51,901 bases of DNA from Clostridia bacterium (GTDB taxonomy: Bacteria > Bacillota > Clostridia > Oscillospirales > Acutalibacteraceae): the NCBI GenBank assembly GCA_017399175.1, contig JAFQEE010000052.1:1-51901 (forward strand). Reading direction: 5' to 3'. Positions within the stretch are counted from its first letter, which is position 1, and every line of letters begins with the position of its first letter. The translations under genes were made by a program, and so were the position numbers. Below, in pieces: positions 15,053-23,159 of the stretch. The notes under the pieces are model-generated. The model had not been told where the DNA came from, made no database searches, and saw only the letters and a program-made list of their open reading frames with translations.

Positions 15053-15375
15053 AATAATTCACCGAGTTTGTTTGCAAGTGTATAGGCACTTTCTTCTGAT
15101 GAGAGAACACAGATATCCTGCAATTCTGCTCTTTCCTGTGCATCCTTATCGAGTGTAGCATTTTCACAAAGCACGATACAAGCACAATCCGCAAGAAAAG
15201 CCACAGCAATTGCATTCACATTTCCCATAACGGTAAACCAACAATCACCACTCTGTGCTCTGCCCATTACCCAGCTTAACAAATCGCCACAGTATCCGCC
15301 TTTGATTTCACGGTCTGCGTCACCTTCGACTAAAATTTTAAGATTTAATTTTTCACTAATTTCTTTTACTGTCAT
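15049..15375 (-). CDS. DRTGG-domain protein
   Basis: A 108-residue stand-alone DRTGG domain, a fold known from phosphotransacetylase- and CBS-associated regulatory regions and thought to bind a ligand. The DREIKGGYCGDLLSWVMG segment (about 21-38) is the family signature. It lies 2 bases after the hydrogenase-like gene and overlaps the PHP gene by four bases, so it is part of one signalling operon. It resembles the second DRTGG protein at 17318-17668. No membrane segment; cytosolic. Confidence 0.85.
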   Translation of the reverse strand: MTVKEISEKLNLKILVEGDADREIKGGYCGDLLSWVMGRAQSGDCWFTVMGNVNAIAVAFLADCACIVLCENATLDKDAQERAELQDICVLSSEESAYTLANKLGELL

Positions 15376-15377
15376 CG

Positions 15378-16673
15378 TTACTCTTCCTTATTTGATTTTG
15401 AACGGAATGGTTTAGGAATAAAGTTTTCTGCACCTTCACGATTTTTCATATTGAAAATGCAGTCATTTATATCTGCTTTGCCAATTATAACATCTTCTGC
15501 AAAGCAACTGCATGACGGTGAACCGCACATACCACAGTCAAGTCCCGGCAATTCACTTTCAAGTGCCTTGATTTCGCTCATTTTTTGCATTGCCTCGAAA
15601 ACATTATCAGCCAGTTTCCAAGGTGCTGCTTCAAGTGGCTTTTCCCAATACATTTCCTTGGGAATTGACTCGTATTCAAGATGATTACAGGACACAGGCA
15701 TATATTTGCGAAGTCTTTGAAGTCTTGCCTTTGCCACGAATGGGTTTTCAACGGTCAAAGGTCCGCCTACACAACCACCTGAACAAGCATTGAGTTCAAT
15801 AAATTCAAGGTCGTTGAGTTTTTCGTCTTCTAATTCCTCAAGCACCTTAATAACATTTTCAATGCCGTCAGCCGCTAAATATCTGTCCTTTAAAAGTGCT
15901 GCTGATTCACCACCTGACGATGCCCAGCCAACACCGATAATGCCTGAATCACTTAAAGATTCAAGCTCGATTATCTTATCCATCTGCTGTACGAGTATTG
16001 GATAAATATCCTTAATTGCAAGGACACCGTTAATATTTGATTTACCATTACAAATCGGCTGTTTGATTGACGAAATCTTTGCTGTACAAGGAGTTATGAA
16101 GAAAACACCGATATCTTCGTCAGAAAGTCCTGTTTCTTCACGAGCTTTAATCCGAGCAAGTCGTGCAGCCTCCTCCATTGGGGCATTCAAATCAAGAACA
16201 TTTTCTATAAGATTAGGAAAACGAACTCTGATAAGTCGCACAACAGCAGGACACGCAGAGGAAATCAATGGTTTTTTCGTCTTTTTCATTGAGAGAATAA
16301 GTCGAGTTGCCTCGCTGACAAGCTCAGCTCCCTTTGAAACCTCAAAAACATCGTCAAAGCCAAGTCTTTTAAGCCCTGTCAACACATAATCTGTGTCATC
16401 AAGGTTATTGAATTGACCATAAAGTGACGGTGCAGGAACAGCTATTCTGTATTTATAGTCAAGTATTTCATTTAATGAATATTTTTCAGCATACTTTGCG
16501 TGATGAGGGCAAATTCTTATGCATTCGCCACAGTCAATGCAACGCTCTGAAATAATATATGCTTTTCCGTGTCGAACTCTGATAGCATTTGTAGGACAAC
16601 GCTTAAGGCAACTTACACAGCCTTTACATTTATCCTCGTCAAGTCGAACGGAATGGAAATATGTTTCGTTCAT
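15378..16673 (-). CDS. Sensory-type [FeFe] hydrogenase (HydS-like)
   Basis: The product (431 aa) has three parts: an N-terminal 2[4Fe-4S] ferredoxin (Cys16, 19, 22, 26 and 45, 48, 51, 55), the [FeFe] hydrogenase H-cluster domain (about 75-340) and a C-terminal Cys-rich Fe4-type domain (LDCGMCGSPSCSCF, about 385-398). The L1 motif, TSCCP in catalytic enzymes, is SSACP (138-142): the [4Fe-4S] ligand Cys141 is kept but the proton-transfer Cys is Ala140. L2 is TPCTAK and L3 NACSGGCVGG, so all four cluster cysteines remain. The Ala replacement is reported for putative sensory HydS enzymes such as that of Thermotoga maritima. With HATPase, DRTGG and PHP neighbours, a redox or H2 sensing role is more likely than bulk H2 production. 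Confidence 0.88.
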   Translation of the reverse strand: MNETYFHSVRLDEDKCKGCVSCLKRCPTNAIRVRHGKAYIISERCIDCGECIRICPHHAKYAEKYSLNEILDYKYRIAVPAPSLYGQFNNLDDTDYVLTGLKRLGFDDVFEVSKGAELVSEATRLILSMKKTKKPLISSACPAVVRLIRVRFPNLIENVLDLNAPMEEAARLARIKAREETGLSDEDIGVFFITPCTAKISSIKQPICNGKSNINGVLAIKDIYPILVQQMDKIIELESLSDSGIIGVGWASSGGESAALLKDRYLAADGIENVIKVLEELEDEKLNDLEFIELNACSGGCVGGPLTVENPFVAKARLQRLRKYMPVSCNHLEYESIPKEMYWEKPLEAAPWKLADNVFEAMQKMSEIKALESELPGLDCGMCGSPSCSCFAEDVIIGKADINDCIFNMKNREGAENFIPKPFRSKSNKEE

Positions 16674-16722
16674 TTTTTATTACTCCAGTCATTTTGAAGT
16701 ATTTGATGTCACGCGTAGGGAC

Positions 16723-16890
16723 AATCCGCTCCCTCGTTGAGGGAGCTGTCTGCAAAGCAGACTGAGGGAGTACTCCCCCAGTCACTCGCAATGCTCATGA
16801 CAGCCCCCTCTGAGATGGGGCGGAACTTGTCTGTCCGCATCAACTTAAATAGAAATCCGCTCACGGCGGGGTCAAGACCCCGCTCTACCG
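16723..16890. repeat. CTCCCT module plus REP hairpin inserted in the hydS operon
   Basis: CGCTCCCTCGTTGAGGGAGC, TCTGCAAAGCAGACTGAGGGAG and AGTCACTCGCAATGCTCATGAC form a hairpin cluster matching 9340-9440. A REP hairpin GGCGGGGTC-AA-GACCCCGC with TCTACC (16865-16890) follows. It separates two genes that are normally adjacent in this type of operon. Confidence 0.7.
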
Positions 16891-16898
16891 TATGTAAA

Positions 16899-17321
16899 CT
16901 ATGCTGTATATACTTTCAGGTACATTGTTGTACCAACACCGACGGTTGAATCAATTTTCATTTCGTCGGTATATTTTTTTATGTTGGGAAGTCCCATACC
17001 TGCACCAAATCCCAATGAACGCACATTATCGGGTGCAGTTGAATAGCCTTCTTTCATAGCAAGAGCAACATCAGGAATACCCGGTCCCTCATCAGTAAGC
17101 ACCATGCTGATACATTCAGGTGAAATTTCAACATCAATTTCACCGCCACCTGCATGGATTACAAGGTTGATTTCCGCCTCATAGAGAGCGATTACAACCT
17201 TTCTTACTATTTCAGGGTTAAAACCTAAATCTTTAAGGGTTTTCTTAACTGAGCCTGAAGCCTCTCCTGCACGTGTGAAATCATCACCCGGAACCGTAAA
17301 GTGAAGCTTGAAATTGCTCAT
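16899..17321 (-). CDS. RsbW/SpoIIAB-type HATPase (anti-sigma-like kinase)
   Basis: A 140-residue GHKL ATPase without a dimerisation domain. ATP-binding boxes are clear: N-box EAEINLVIHA (about 49-58), G1 DEGPGIPD (about 76-83) and G2 GFGAGMGLPN (about 103-112). Such proteins phosphorylate anti-sigma antagonists or act as redox-linked switches. Here the partners are probably the DRTGG proteins and the HydS-like hydrogenase. It overlaps the upstream DRTGG gene by four bases (ATGA). A repeat module begins within a few bases of its stop codon. Confidence 0.9.
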   Translation of the reverse strand: MSNFKLHFTVPGDDFTRAGEASGSVKKTLKDLGFNPEIVRKVVIALYEAEINLVIHAGGGEIDVEISPECISMVLTDEGPGIPDVALAMKEGYSTAPDNVRSLGFGAGMGLPNIKKYTDEMKIDSTVGVGTTMYLKVYTA

Positions 17322-17668
17322 TTCATTGCGCCTCCTCGAAGACCCTTTTCATAAAGCATACCACAGGATGCGAACATTGGCTGTTTTGTGGTCATAAGAA
17401 CAATATCTCTGTCCTTTGCTAAATCGACAATTCCCTGGTCAGGCTGTTTGCCACGAACAAAAACGATACACTGCATATCCATCATTTCTGCTGTTCTTAC
17501 AACCTGCGGATTAACAAGTCCTGACAAAAGTACTGCTTGTTCCTTAACATAAGCGAGAACATCGCTCATCATATCACTACCGCACGCTGTATAAACATCA
17601 CGGTCCATAAATTCCTCGCCACAAATTACCTCTGCATCAAGGATTTCTTTAATTTCATATACTTTCAT
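17318..17668 (-). CDS. DRTGG-domain protein, first gene of the sensory operon
   Basis: A 116-residue DRTGG-like protein. The start at 17668 is set by an excellent GAGGAGG site 8 bases upstream; a frame extending to 17716 has none. GEEFMDRDVYTACGSDMMSDVLAYV near the N-terminus is the DRTGG signature. Several cysteines (Cys17, the TACGS Cys, and one in MFASCGM) could be redox-sensitive, but that is inference. It heads the series DRTGG - HATPase - (repeat insertion) - HydS-like - DRTGG - PHP. Confidence 0.83.
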   Translation of the reverse strand: MKVYEIKEILDAEVICGEEFMDRDVYTACGSDMMSDVLAYVKEQAVLLSGLVNPQVVRTAEMMDMQCIVFVRGKQPDQGIVDLAKDRDIVLMTTKQPMFASCGMLYEKGLRGGAMK

Positions 17669-17815
17669 AATATTTTCCTCCTCACATCTGTCGGATGATA
17701 CATTATTATACACCAAAATACAAGTTATTACAATGAGCCACTTTACCGAATTATATTCATTATATTTGTGAAAAAGGACATATAAAATGCAGAATTATGC
17801 AAAAAAATTAATAAT

Positions 17816-18037
17816 AAATTGGAGTTTGTCGGAGTAAGTGCAAAATGCAAAACGCAAAGTGCAAAATGTCGGAACTGCGTTGCAGTTTTATCCCCCCTTC
17901 CGTCACTCGCTTTGCTCGTCCCACCTTCCCCTCGTAGGGGGAAGGCTATCTTAGGCTCCACCCTTGAGGGGGAGCTGGCAAATGCAAAGCATTTGACTGA
18001 GGGGAGTATTCAAAATCATCCCGACAAATTATAATTT
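17816..18037. repeat. MITE-like container with CTCCCT cargo (best complete copy)
   Basis: The left end AAATTGGAGTTTGTCGG (17816-17832) and right end CCCGACAAATTATAATTT (18020-18037) are inverted repeats with 3 mismatches in 17. Inside are GTGCAAAATGCAAAACGC-type simple repeats and a hairpin module (CGTCACTCGCTTTGCTCG, CCCCTCGTAGGGGG, AGCTGGCAAATGC...GCATTTGACTGAGGGG). An inverted copy with an extra nested insertion is at 25313-25598. No ORF in it is credible. Confidence 0.8.
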
Positions 18038-18083
18038 ACTAGTCAATTTTGTAATTACGCATTACGAATTAAGAATTCCGCAT

Positions 18084-18116
18084 TAAAAAACGGTACCACC
18101 TTTCGGTGATACCGTT
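18084..18116 (-). terminator. Terminator of the paralogue pair
   Basis: On the minus strand AACGGTATCACC-GAAA-GGTGGTACCGTT followed by TTTTAA, about 20 bases past the stop of the gene ending at 18139. Confidence 0.85.
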
Positions 18117-18138
18117 GAATCAATTATTCAGTTAAAAA

Positions 18139-19155
18139 TTAGCCGATTGTGTATGTAATGCTGTTTGTAGCCTTACCCTTACCGTTGATACCAACACCTA
18201 ATGCCTTAAGGCTGAGGTTTGCTGAGAATGTGTAAGAAATATTAAGAGTCTTGAGAGCATCACCGTCTACAGTTGCTGTAATAGTGATTGATGTGTACTT
18301 AACATCTGTGCTGTTAACCTTAATCAAGCTACCTGCTGTTTCTGCAAGACCGTCAACAACTTCCTGATGTGTGAAGAAGTCGTTTGTTGCACGGCTGAGA
18401 GCATTCTTGCCATCCTTCTGAGGATTTGAACAATCATTGATTACAACTGTGTATTTGTTACCGTTTGCTGTTGCACTCTTAACATCGGCTGCTGTAAGAG
18501 CCATAGTCTTAAGAGCATACTGTTCATTCATGCCTTCAGGAATCTTTCCACCCTTAACTTCACCGTCTCTGTTACCGATTCCGAGGAAACCACCAACAAC
18601 TGAGTCAAGAGAAGCATTTTTATCAATCATATTGATAACCTTATTAAGTGTACCTGTTGCATTACCAACATCGATTGCACCGTCAGGTGTGTAAGCGCTT
18701 ACACGAGCGAACTTGTAGTTTTTCTTTGTTGCAGCTGCTGTCCACTTGTTGAGCATTTCGTGAGCATTAGCCTTTGAGAAACCTGCAGGAGCATTGTCAC
18801 CGGCAGGAGCATCTGTTGTTGCATCGTCGCCTGCAGGAGCATCTGCTGTATCATCAGCAGGAACATCACCTGTATCGTCAGCAGGAGCATCTGCTGTATC
18901 GTCTGACGGAACATTTGTATCATCAGCAGGAGCGTTAACATCACCTGATGGTGCGTTGCCGTCTACTACTACGTTATTGCCTGCTGCTTCAAGAGCCTTG
19001 TCAGCTGTTGTCTTACCAACGAAAACAACGCCAACTGTAAGTACAAGTGCAAGAAGAACTGCTACGAACTTAATGAAGCCCTGTGAATTTTTTTCTTTTT
19101 TCATTGCTTTAACTTCTGCCTGTTCAGGAGTTAAAGGTGCTTTTGTTTTAGCCAT
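18139..19155 (-). CDS. Membrane-anchored protein of the three-paralogue family (A)
   Basis: The product (338 aa) has a basic cytosolic N-terminus (TPEQAEVKAMKKEK), one membrane helix (about 29-47) and a long Asp/Ala/Pro-rich linker of repeated ADDT/SDDT units (about 67-123). The linker is followed by the same ~200-residue domain as the proteins at 13042 and 19186. Conserved features are AIDVGNATGTLNKV, DKNASLDSVVGGFLGIG, DCSNPQKDGKNAL, NDFFTHQEVVDGL and a final strand-rich ISYTFSANLSLKALG. The linker suggests an extracellular stalk spanning the wall. The start follows AAAGGAG. Function unknown; the relation to the dockerin protein suggests cell-surface work. Confidence 0.85.
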   Translation of the reverse strand: MAKTKAPLTPEQAEVKAMKKEKNSQGFIKFVAVLLALVLTVGVVFVGKTTADKALEAAGNNVVVDGNAPSGDVNAPADDTNVPSDDTADAPADDTGDVPADDTADAPAGDDATTDAPAGDNAPAGFSKANAHEMLNKWTAAATKKNYKFARVSAYTPDGAIDVGNATGTLNKVINMIDKNASLDSVVGGFLGIGNRDGEVKGGKIPEGMNEQYALKTMALTAADVKSATANGNKYTVVINDCSNPQKDGKNALSRATNDFFTHQEVVDGLAETAGSLIKVNSTDVKYTSITITATVDGDALKTLNISYTFSANLSLKALGVGINGKGKATNSITYTIG

Positions 19156-19185
19156 AATTAAAAATCTCCTTTCAATTTCCGTCGA

Positions 19186-20217
19186 TTAGAAAGTATATGA
19201 ACATTCCATCTTGCCTGCGCCTGTACCTGTGATACCCATACCCAAAGCCTTGAGCTTAAGAGCATTAACTGTCATTGAGTAAGAAATCTTAACACTCTTG
19301 AGAGCATTGTTTTCTACAACTGCAGTAACAAGAATTGATGTGTAATCAACATCAAGTGAGTTAATTGTAACAAGATTGCCGAGTGAACCAAGTGCATCTG
19401 CAACACCTTCAGAAACTTCAGATGCTGTGATGAAGTCATTTGTTACATGGTGAAGAGCATTTTTGCCATCCTTCAACGGAGTTTTACAAGCATTGAGCTG
19501 AATAGTGATTGTGTTGCCTGAAACTCTCATATCCTTAACATCAGCCTCTGTAAGTGTGAAGCCCTTGAAAAGGAACTTATCCTTATTCATTTTGCCTTCT
19601 GCAGGAAGCTTGCCGTTTGTAACCTGACCGTCCCATGCAGGGTCACTTTCCTTACCTGAAATTGAAAGGAATCCACCTACAACTGAATCGAGAGTTGCAT
19701 TCTTATCAACCATCTGGATAACCTTATTGAGTGTACCTGTTGCATTACCAACATCAAGTTCTTTTGTGAACCAAGATTTTCTTGTCCATTTGTAGCTACC
19801 CTTTGCAGCCTTTGCTGTTACATCATTGAGAAGCTTGAGTGCTTCTGCATTTGACATTCCGGTGCTTTCGCCTGATGCTTCTTCATCACCTGCAGGAGCA
19901 TCTGGTGTTTCGTCGCCGGCAGGAACATCTGTATTTTCGTCGCCACCAAGAAGATTTTCATCATCTGTAGCCGGAGCATCAACGCTACCTGAATTGTCTG
20001 TGTTTGTTGAACCGCCATTGTTTGCAGCACCACCAGCAACAACTGTACCACCAAGTGAAGGTGCTACGAATGCGATTGTTACGAGTGACCATGCAACTAC
20101 GATTGCAAGGAATACTGCCAATGCTTTTGTAAATGTTCCAAAGAAAAGTTTGCAGTTAGCTGACTTCTTTTCAGCTTTTGCCTGCATTTCTTCGGGTGTG
20201 TAATTTTTTTTAGCCAT
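19186..20217 (-). CDS. Membrane-anchored protein of the three-paralogue family (B)
   Basis: The product (343 aa) is a tandem paralogue of the gene at 18139. Its N-terminus MAKKNYTPEEMQAKAEKK parallels that neighbour's. A membrane helix lies at about 35-58, a Gly/Asn/Asp-rich stalk with AGDE repeats at about 62-115, then the shared domain with ELDVGNATGTLNKV, DKNATLDSVVGGFLSI, TPLKDGKNAL, NDFITASEV and a strand-rich C-terminus. The start at 20217 is chosen because AAAGGGGAG lies upstream; a frame starting at 20247 has none. The two genes are 30 bp apart and end at one terminator, so they form an operon that arose by duplication. Confidence 0.85.
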   Translation of the reverse strand: MAKKNYTPEEMQAKAEKKSANCKLFFGTFTKALAVFLAIVVAWSLVTIAFVAPSLGGTVVAGGAANNGGSTNTDNSGSVDAPATDDENLLGGDENTDVPAGDETPDAPAGDEEASGESTGMSNAEALKLLNDVTAKAAKGSYKWTRKSWFTKELDVGNATGTLNKVIQMVDKNATLDSVVGGFLSISGKESDPAWDGQVTNGKLPAEGKMNKDKFLFKGFTLTEADVKDMRVSGNTITIQLNACKTPLKDGKNALHHVTNDFITASEVSEGVADALGSLGNLVTINSLDVDYTSILVTAVVENNALKSVKISYSMTVNALKLKALGMGITGTGAGKMECSYTF

Positions 20218-20288
20218 AATTAGGGCTCCCCTTTCAATATTATACATATTAAATTTACAACAAAATCATTAAATTGTCAACAATTTTA

Positions 20289-20837
20289 TTACTTTTTTAT
20301 AATCTTTTTATAAATGCTGCTTACAGGAAGACCAACAACATTGAAATAATCTCCCTCAATACCCCTTATAAACTTTGATGCAAGACCTTGTATTCCATAA
20401 GCTCCTGCTTTGTCATATGGTTCATTTGTGTTTATATAATCATAAATTTCTTTATCGGATAAAGGATAAAATTCAACCTTTGTTTCTTCGGCAAAGGTAA
20501 GGGAAATGCCGTCACCTATTGCACAGACACCAGTAAAAACAGAGTGAACTCTGCCTGAAAGACACTTAATCATATTAAAAGCATCATCCCTGTCCTTTGG
20601 TTTGCCTAAAATATTACCATCAAGGACAACTACCGTATCTGCACCAAGTATTACTTCGTCTTTTTCTCGTGGTACAGCCATTGCTTTTCTCGCAGCAAGG
20701 AATACAACAGCATCTTCGGGTTTTGTGCCATCGGGAATTGTTTCGTCAGCATCAGCAACGCGTACTGTGAAATCAATCCCTGCATTTTTAAGGATTTCAC
20801 TTCTTCTTGGTGATTTTGATGCAAGAACTAATTTCAT
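20289..20837 (-). CDS. maf: Maf-type nucleoside triphosphate pyrophosphatase
   Basis: Hydrolyses non-canonical or methylated NTPs (dTTP/UTP type) to the monophosphates. The 182-residue protein starts with the typical LASKSPRRSEIL motif, followed by DADETIP, a FLAARKA segment and GADTVVVLDG...GKPKDRDDAF with the catalytic Asp. The C-terminal YDKAGAYGIQG matches the family. It overlaps the Nudix gene by four bases, making murD - Nudix - maf one unit. Confidence 0.94.
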   Translation of the reverse strand: MKLVLASKSPRRSEILKNAGIDFTVRVADADETIPDGTKPEDAVVFLAARKAMAVPREKDEVILGADTVVVLDGNILGKPKDRDDAFNMIKCLSGRVHSVFTGVCAIGDGISLTFAEETKVEFYPLSDKEIYDYINTNEPYDKAGAYGIQGLASKFIRGIEGDYFNVVGLPVSSIYKKIIKK

Positions 20838-21379
20838 ATTTTTCCCTCTTGTTTCATAATGTGAATTTTAAGAACCATTGTCTGTGTTTCGCTGTCACGA
20901 ATTTCACCGTTCATTACCATTTCAACTGCCTTTTCGAGTGAAATTTTATAAACCTCTAAAAATTCATCTTCATCGGGATTTTGTTCGCCAAATTGGAGGT
21001 CTGTTGCAAGATACATATGAATAATTTCACCGCAATATCCCGGTGTTGGATAAAGTTTTCCCAAATCAACATATTTTTTTGCAACTGCACCTGTTTCTTC
21101 CTTTAATTCACGCTTGCCTGCCTCAAAGGGGTCTTCGCCTTTTTCAAGTTTTCCTGCAGGCAATTCAGTTACGATTTCCATATAAGGATAACGGAACTGC
21201 TTTACAAAATAGAGATTATATTCGTTGTCAAGCGGTGCAACACAAACACCGCCATTATGCTCAACGATTTCTCTTTTGGCTGTTGTGCCATTCGGAAGAA
21301 GAGCGTCATCAACACGAAGATTAACAATTTTACCCTTGAATTTGTAATCAAAACCTATTTGTTTTTCTGTTAAGTCCAT
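20834..21379 (-). CDS. Nudix hydrolase (ADP-ribose pyrophosphatase-like)
   Basis: A 181-residue Nudix protein. The Nudix box GEDPFEAGKRELKEETGAVA (about 81-100) matches GX5EX7REUXEEXGU exactly. The preceding FVKQFRYP and ELPAGK segments are typical of ADP-ribose pyrophosphatases (NudF/YqkG type), which clear free ADP-ribose. It lies 3 bases downstream of murD and overlaps maf, forming a house-cleaning operon. Confidence 0.92.
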   Translation of the reverse strand: MDLTEKQIGFDYKFKGKIVNLRVDDALLPNGTTAKREIVEHNGGVCVAPLDNEYNLYFVKQFRYPYMEIVTELPAGKLEKGEDPFEAGKRELKEETGAVAKKYVDLGKLYPTPGYCGEIIHMYLATDLQFGEQNPDEDEFLEVYKISLEKAVEMVMNGEIRDSETQTMVLKIHIMKQEGKI

Positions 21380-21382
21380 AAT

Positions 21383-22672
21383 TCACACTCCGTATTTTTT
21401 AACTAATTCTTTATAATGTCTGCCTTTTTCCTCAAAGTTTTTATACTCGTTATAGCTTGATGCAGCAGGAGAAAGGATACAAACACCATCTTTTTTAGTG
21501 TTTTCGTAAGCAGATTTTACTGCTTCTTCAAGATTTTCTGCTTTGATAAGAGTTTTGCTTGTACCGTTTGCAAGCATCATATCAATAATCTTATGTCCTG
21601 TCGACTTTGTGCCGATAATCACACTTAAATTGCTATTTTCAAGGTCAACTGCAAAATCTGTATAATCAATTCCTCTGTCCTTACCACCGATTATAAGAGT
21701 ATCAGCCTTAATTGCATTGACAGCACACATAACTGCATGAGGAATTGTAGCAATACAATCGTTATAAAATGTTATACCATTATATGTACCGATATTCTCC
21801 ATTCTGTGTTCAATGCCTTCGTAATCATCAATGGCACTCTTTGCTTGTTCTGCTGTTACACCGAATTGCGACGCAGCAGTATAAGCATAAAGCACATCAT
21901 GACGGTTATGTTCGCCTGCAAGGTGAGTGTTTTCAATTTCAAAAGGAAGAAAATCGTCTTTTTTTACTGCAATCGTATTTGATTTTACTGTATCCAAATC
22001 GAGATACGGTGCTAATCCCTGTGTACCGTTATATATAAATGTATTATTTTCACTCTGATGTCTTACGATATTAAGTTTGGAATTTACATACCCTGTCATT
22101 CCGCCCTTATAATGTTCAAGGTGTTCTTCATATATATTTGTTAGAATTGAAACATCAGGTGAACTGCGAGTAAATTCAAGTTGATGTGAAGAAAGTTCAA
22201 TAACTGCGATTTTTTCCTCTGTCATTTCTTCAATATAGTCAAAAACAGGAAGTCCCATATTGCCCATTAATTCACAATCAACACCACCCGCACAGAGCAT
22301 CTTATATGTAAGTGTTGATGTTGTGGTCTTACCCTTTGAGCCTGTCACACCGATTTTCCTACAAGGTGCATACTTCATAAACAAATCTGTCTGACAAGTC
22401 ACATAAGTATTTTCGGGAATATCCACATTCACAAATGAAATTCCCGGACTTTTCATTACGACATCAAATTTGCCGATATGTGAAAGGTAATTCTCACCAC
22501 AGAAATACTGTACATTTCCGTCGTCGATTTTCTGCTCTTTACCGTCACCGATAGCGAGCATTTTTTCAGGCAAATACTTTCTTATATAATTGTATGTGCT
22601 TTTACCCTCTCGGCCAAAGCCGAGAATCAGCACACTTTTATCTTTTAAAAATTCAATAATTGGTGGAAACAA
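21383..22672 (-). CDS. murD: UDP-N-acetylmuramoyl-L-alanine--D-glutamate ligase
   Basis: Adds D-Glu to UDP-MurNAc-L-Ala in peptidoglycan precursor synthesis. The 429-residue, three-domain Mur ligase has ILGFGREGKSTY at the N-terminus, the ATP loop GVTGSKGKTTT (about 107-117), an ELSSHQLEF segment, a central NRHDVLYAYTAA and a C-terminal DRGIDYTDF region. The start codon is TTG at 22672 with AAGGAG 9 bases upstream. Its promoter is at 22706-22734. Confidence 0.95.
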   Translation of the reverse strand: MFPPIIEFLKDKSVLILGFGREGKSTYNYIRKYLPEKMLAIGDGKEQKIDDGNVQYFCGENYLSHIGKFDVVMKSPGISFVNVDIPENTYVTCQTDLFMKYAPCRKIGVTGSKGKTTTSTLTYKMLCAGGVDCELMGNMGLPVFDYIEEMTEEKIAVIELSSHQLEFTRSSPDVSILTNIYEEHLEHYKGGMTGYVNSKLNIVRHQSENNTFIYNGTQGLAPYLDLDTVKSNTIAVKKDDFLPFEIENTHLAGEHNRHDVLYAYTAASQFGVTAEQAKSAIDDYEGIEHRMENIGTYNGITFYNDCIATIPHAVMCAVNAIKADTLIIGGKDRGIDYTDFAVDLENSNLSVIIGTKSTGHKIIDMMLANGTSKTLIKAENLEEAVKSAYENTKKDGVCILSPAASSYNEYKNFEEKGRHYKELVKKYGV

Positions 22673-22705
22673 TTAAAACATCTCCTTTTTGTCGCATACA
22701 ATTTT

Positions 22706-22734
22706 ATTATACATTCACTCCTTTGAAAAATCAA
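22706..22734 (-). promoter_or_regulatory. Sigma-A promoter for murD-Nudix-maf
   Basis: On the minus strand TTGATT (22734-22729), 17 bp, TATAAT (22711-22706). Confidence 0.75.
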
Positions 22735-22808
22735 CAGAAAAAGGGGTTATTTAATGCAGAATGAAAAATTCAGAATGCAGAATTATTTATAAAAAACAAC
22801 TTACCGAT

Positions 22809-22980
22809 AAATTGGAGTTTGTAAGGATAATTAATATAGAACATAACACTATGTAGGGGCGATTCACGAATCGCCCGAATAAAGTTACATGCACGCTTTG
22901 GAACGGTCGCTTCGTGAAGCGACCCTGCAAGGATTCTGTTTCTATATTAAATTTCCTAACTCCCCGACAAATTATGCTTT
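22809..22980. repeat. MITE-like container carrying a REP pair
   Basis: Ends AAATTGGAGTTTGTAAGG (from 22809) and CCCCGACAAATTATGCTTT (to 22980). The REP pair (22852-22929) has left stem/loop GGGCGATTCACGAATCGCCC with TGTA foot, spacer GAATAAAG...TTTGGAAC, and right stem/loop GGTCGCTTCGTGAAGCGACC followed by CTGCA. It accounts for most of the gap 22673-23159. Confidence 0.75.
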
Positions 22981-23033
22981 GATATAATGTTTTTACCAAA
23001 ATAAAATATATTAAAAAACTTATTAAAACATAG

Positions 23034-23062
23034 TTGCATTGTTTGGGCAATTATGCTATAAT
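23034..23062 (+). promoter_or_regulatory. Sigma-A promoter for the EF-G-like gene
   Basis: TTGCAT (23034-23039), 17 bp, TATAAT (23057-23062), leaving a leader of about 90 bases before the start codon. Confidence 0.8.
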
Positions 23063-23159
23063 TCTTTTAATGTGTTGGAAAATTCTATATATTTTTCACA
23101 TAATACGACTGTTTTGCAGTCACTAATATCGCATACTAATGGAAAGGTAGGGAAGGCTT

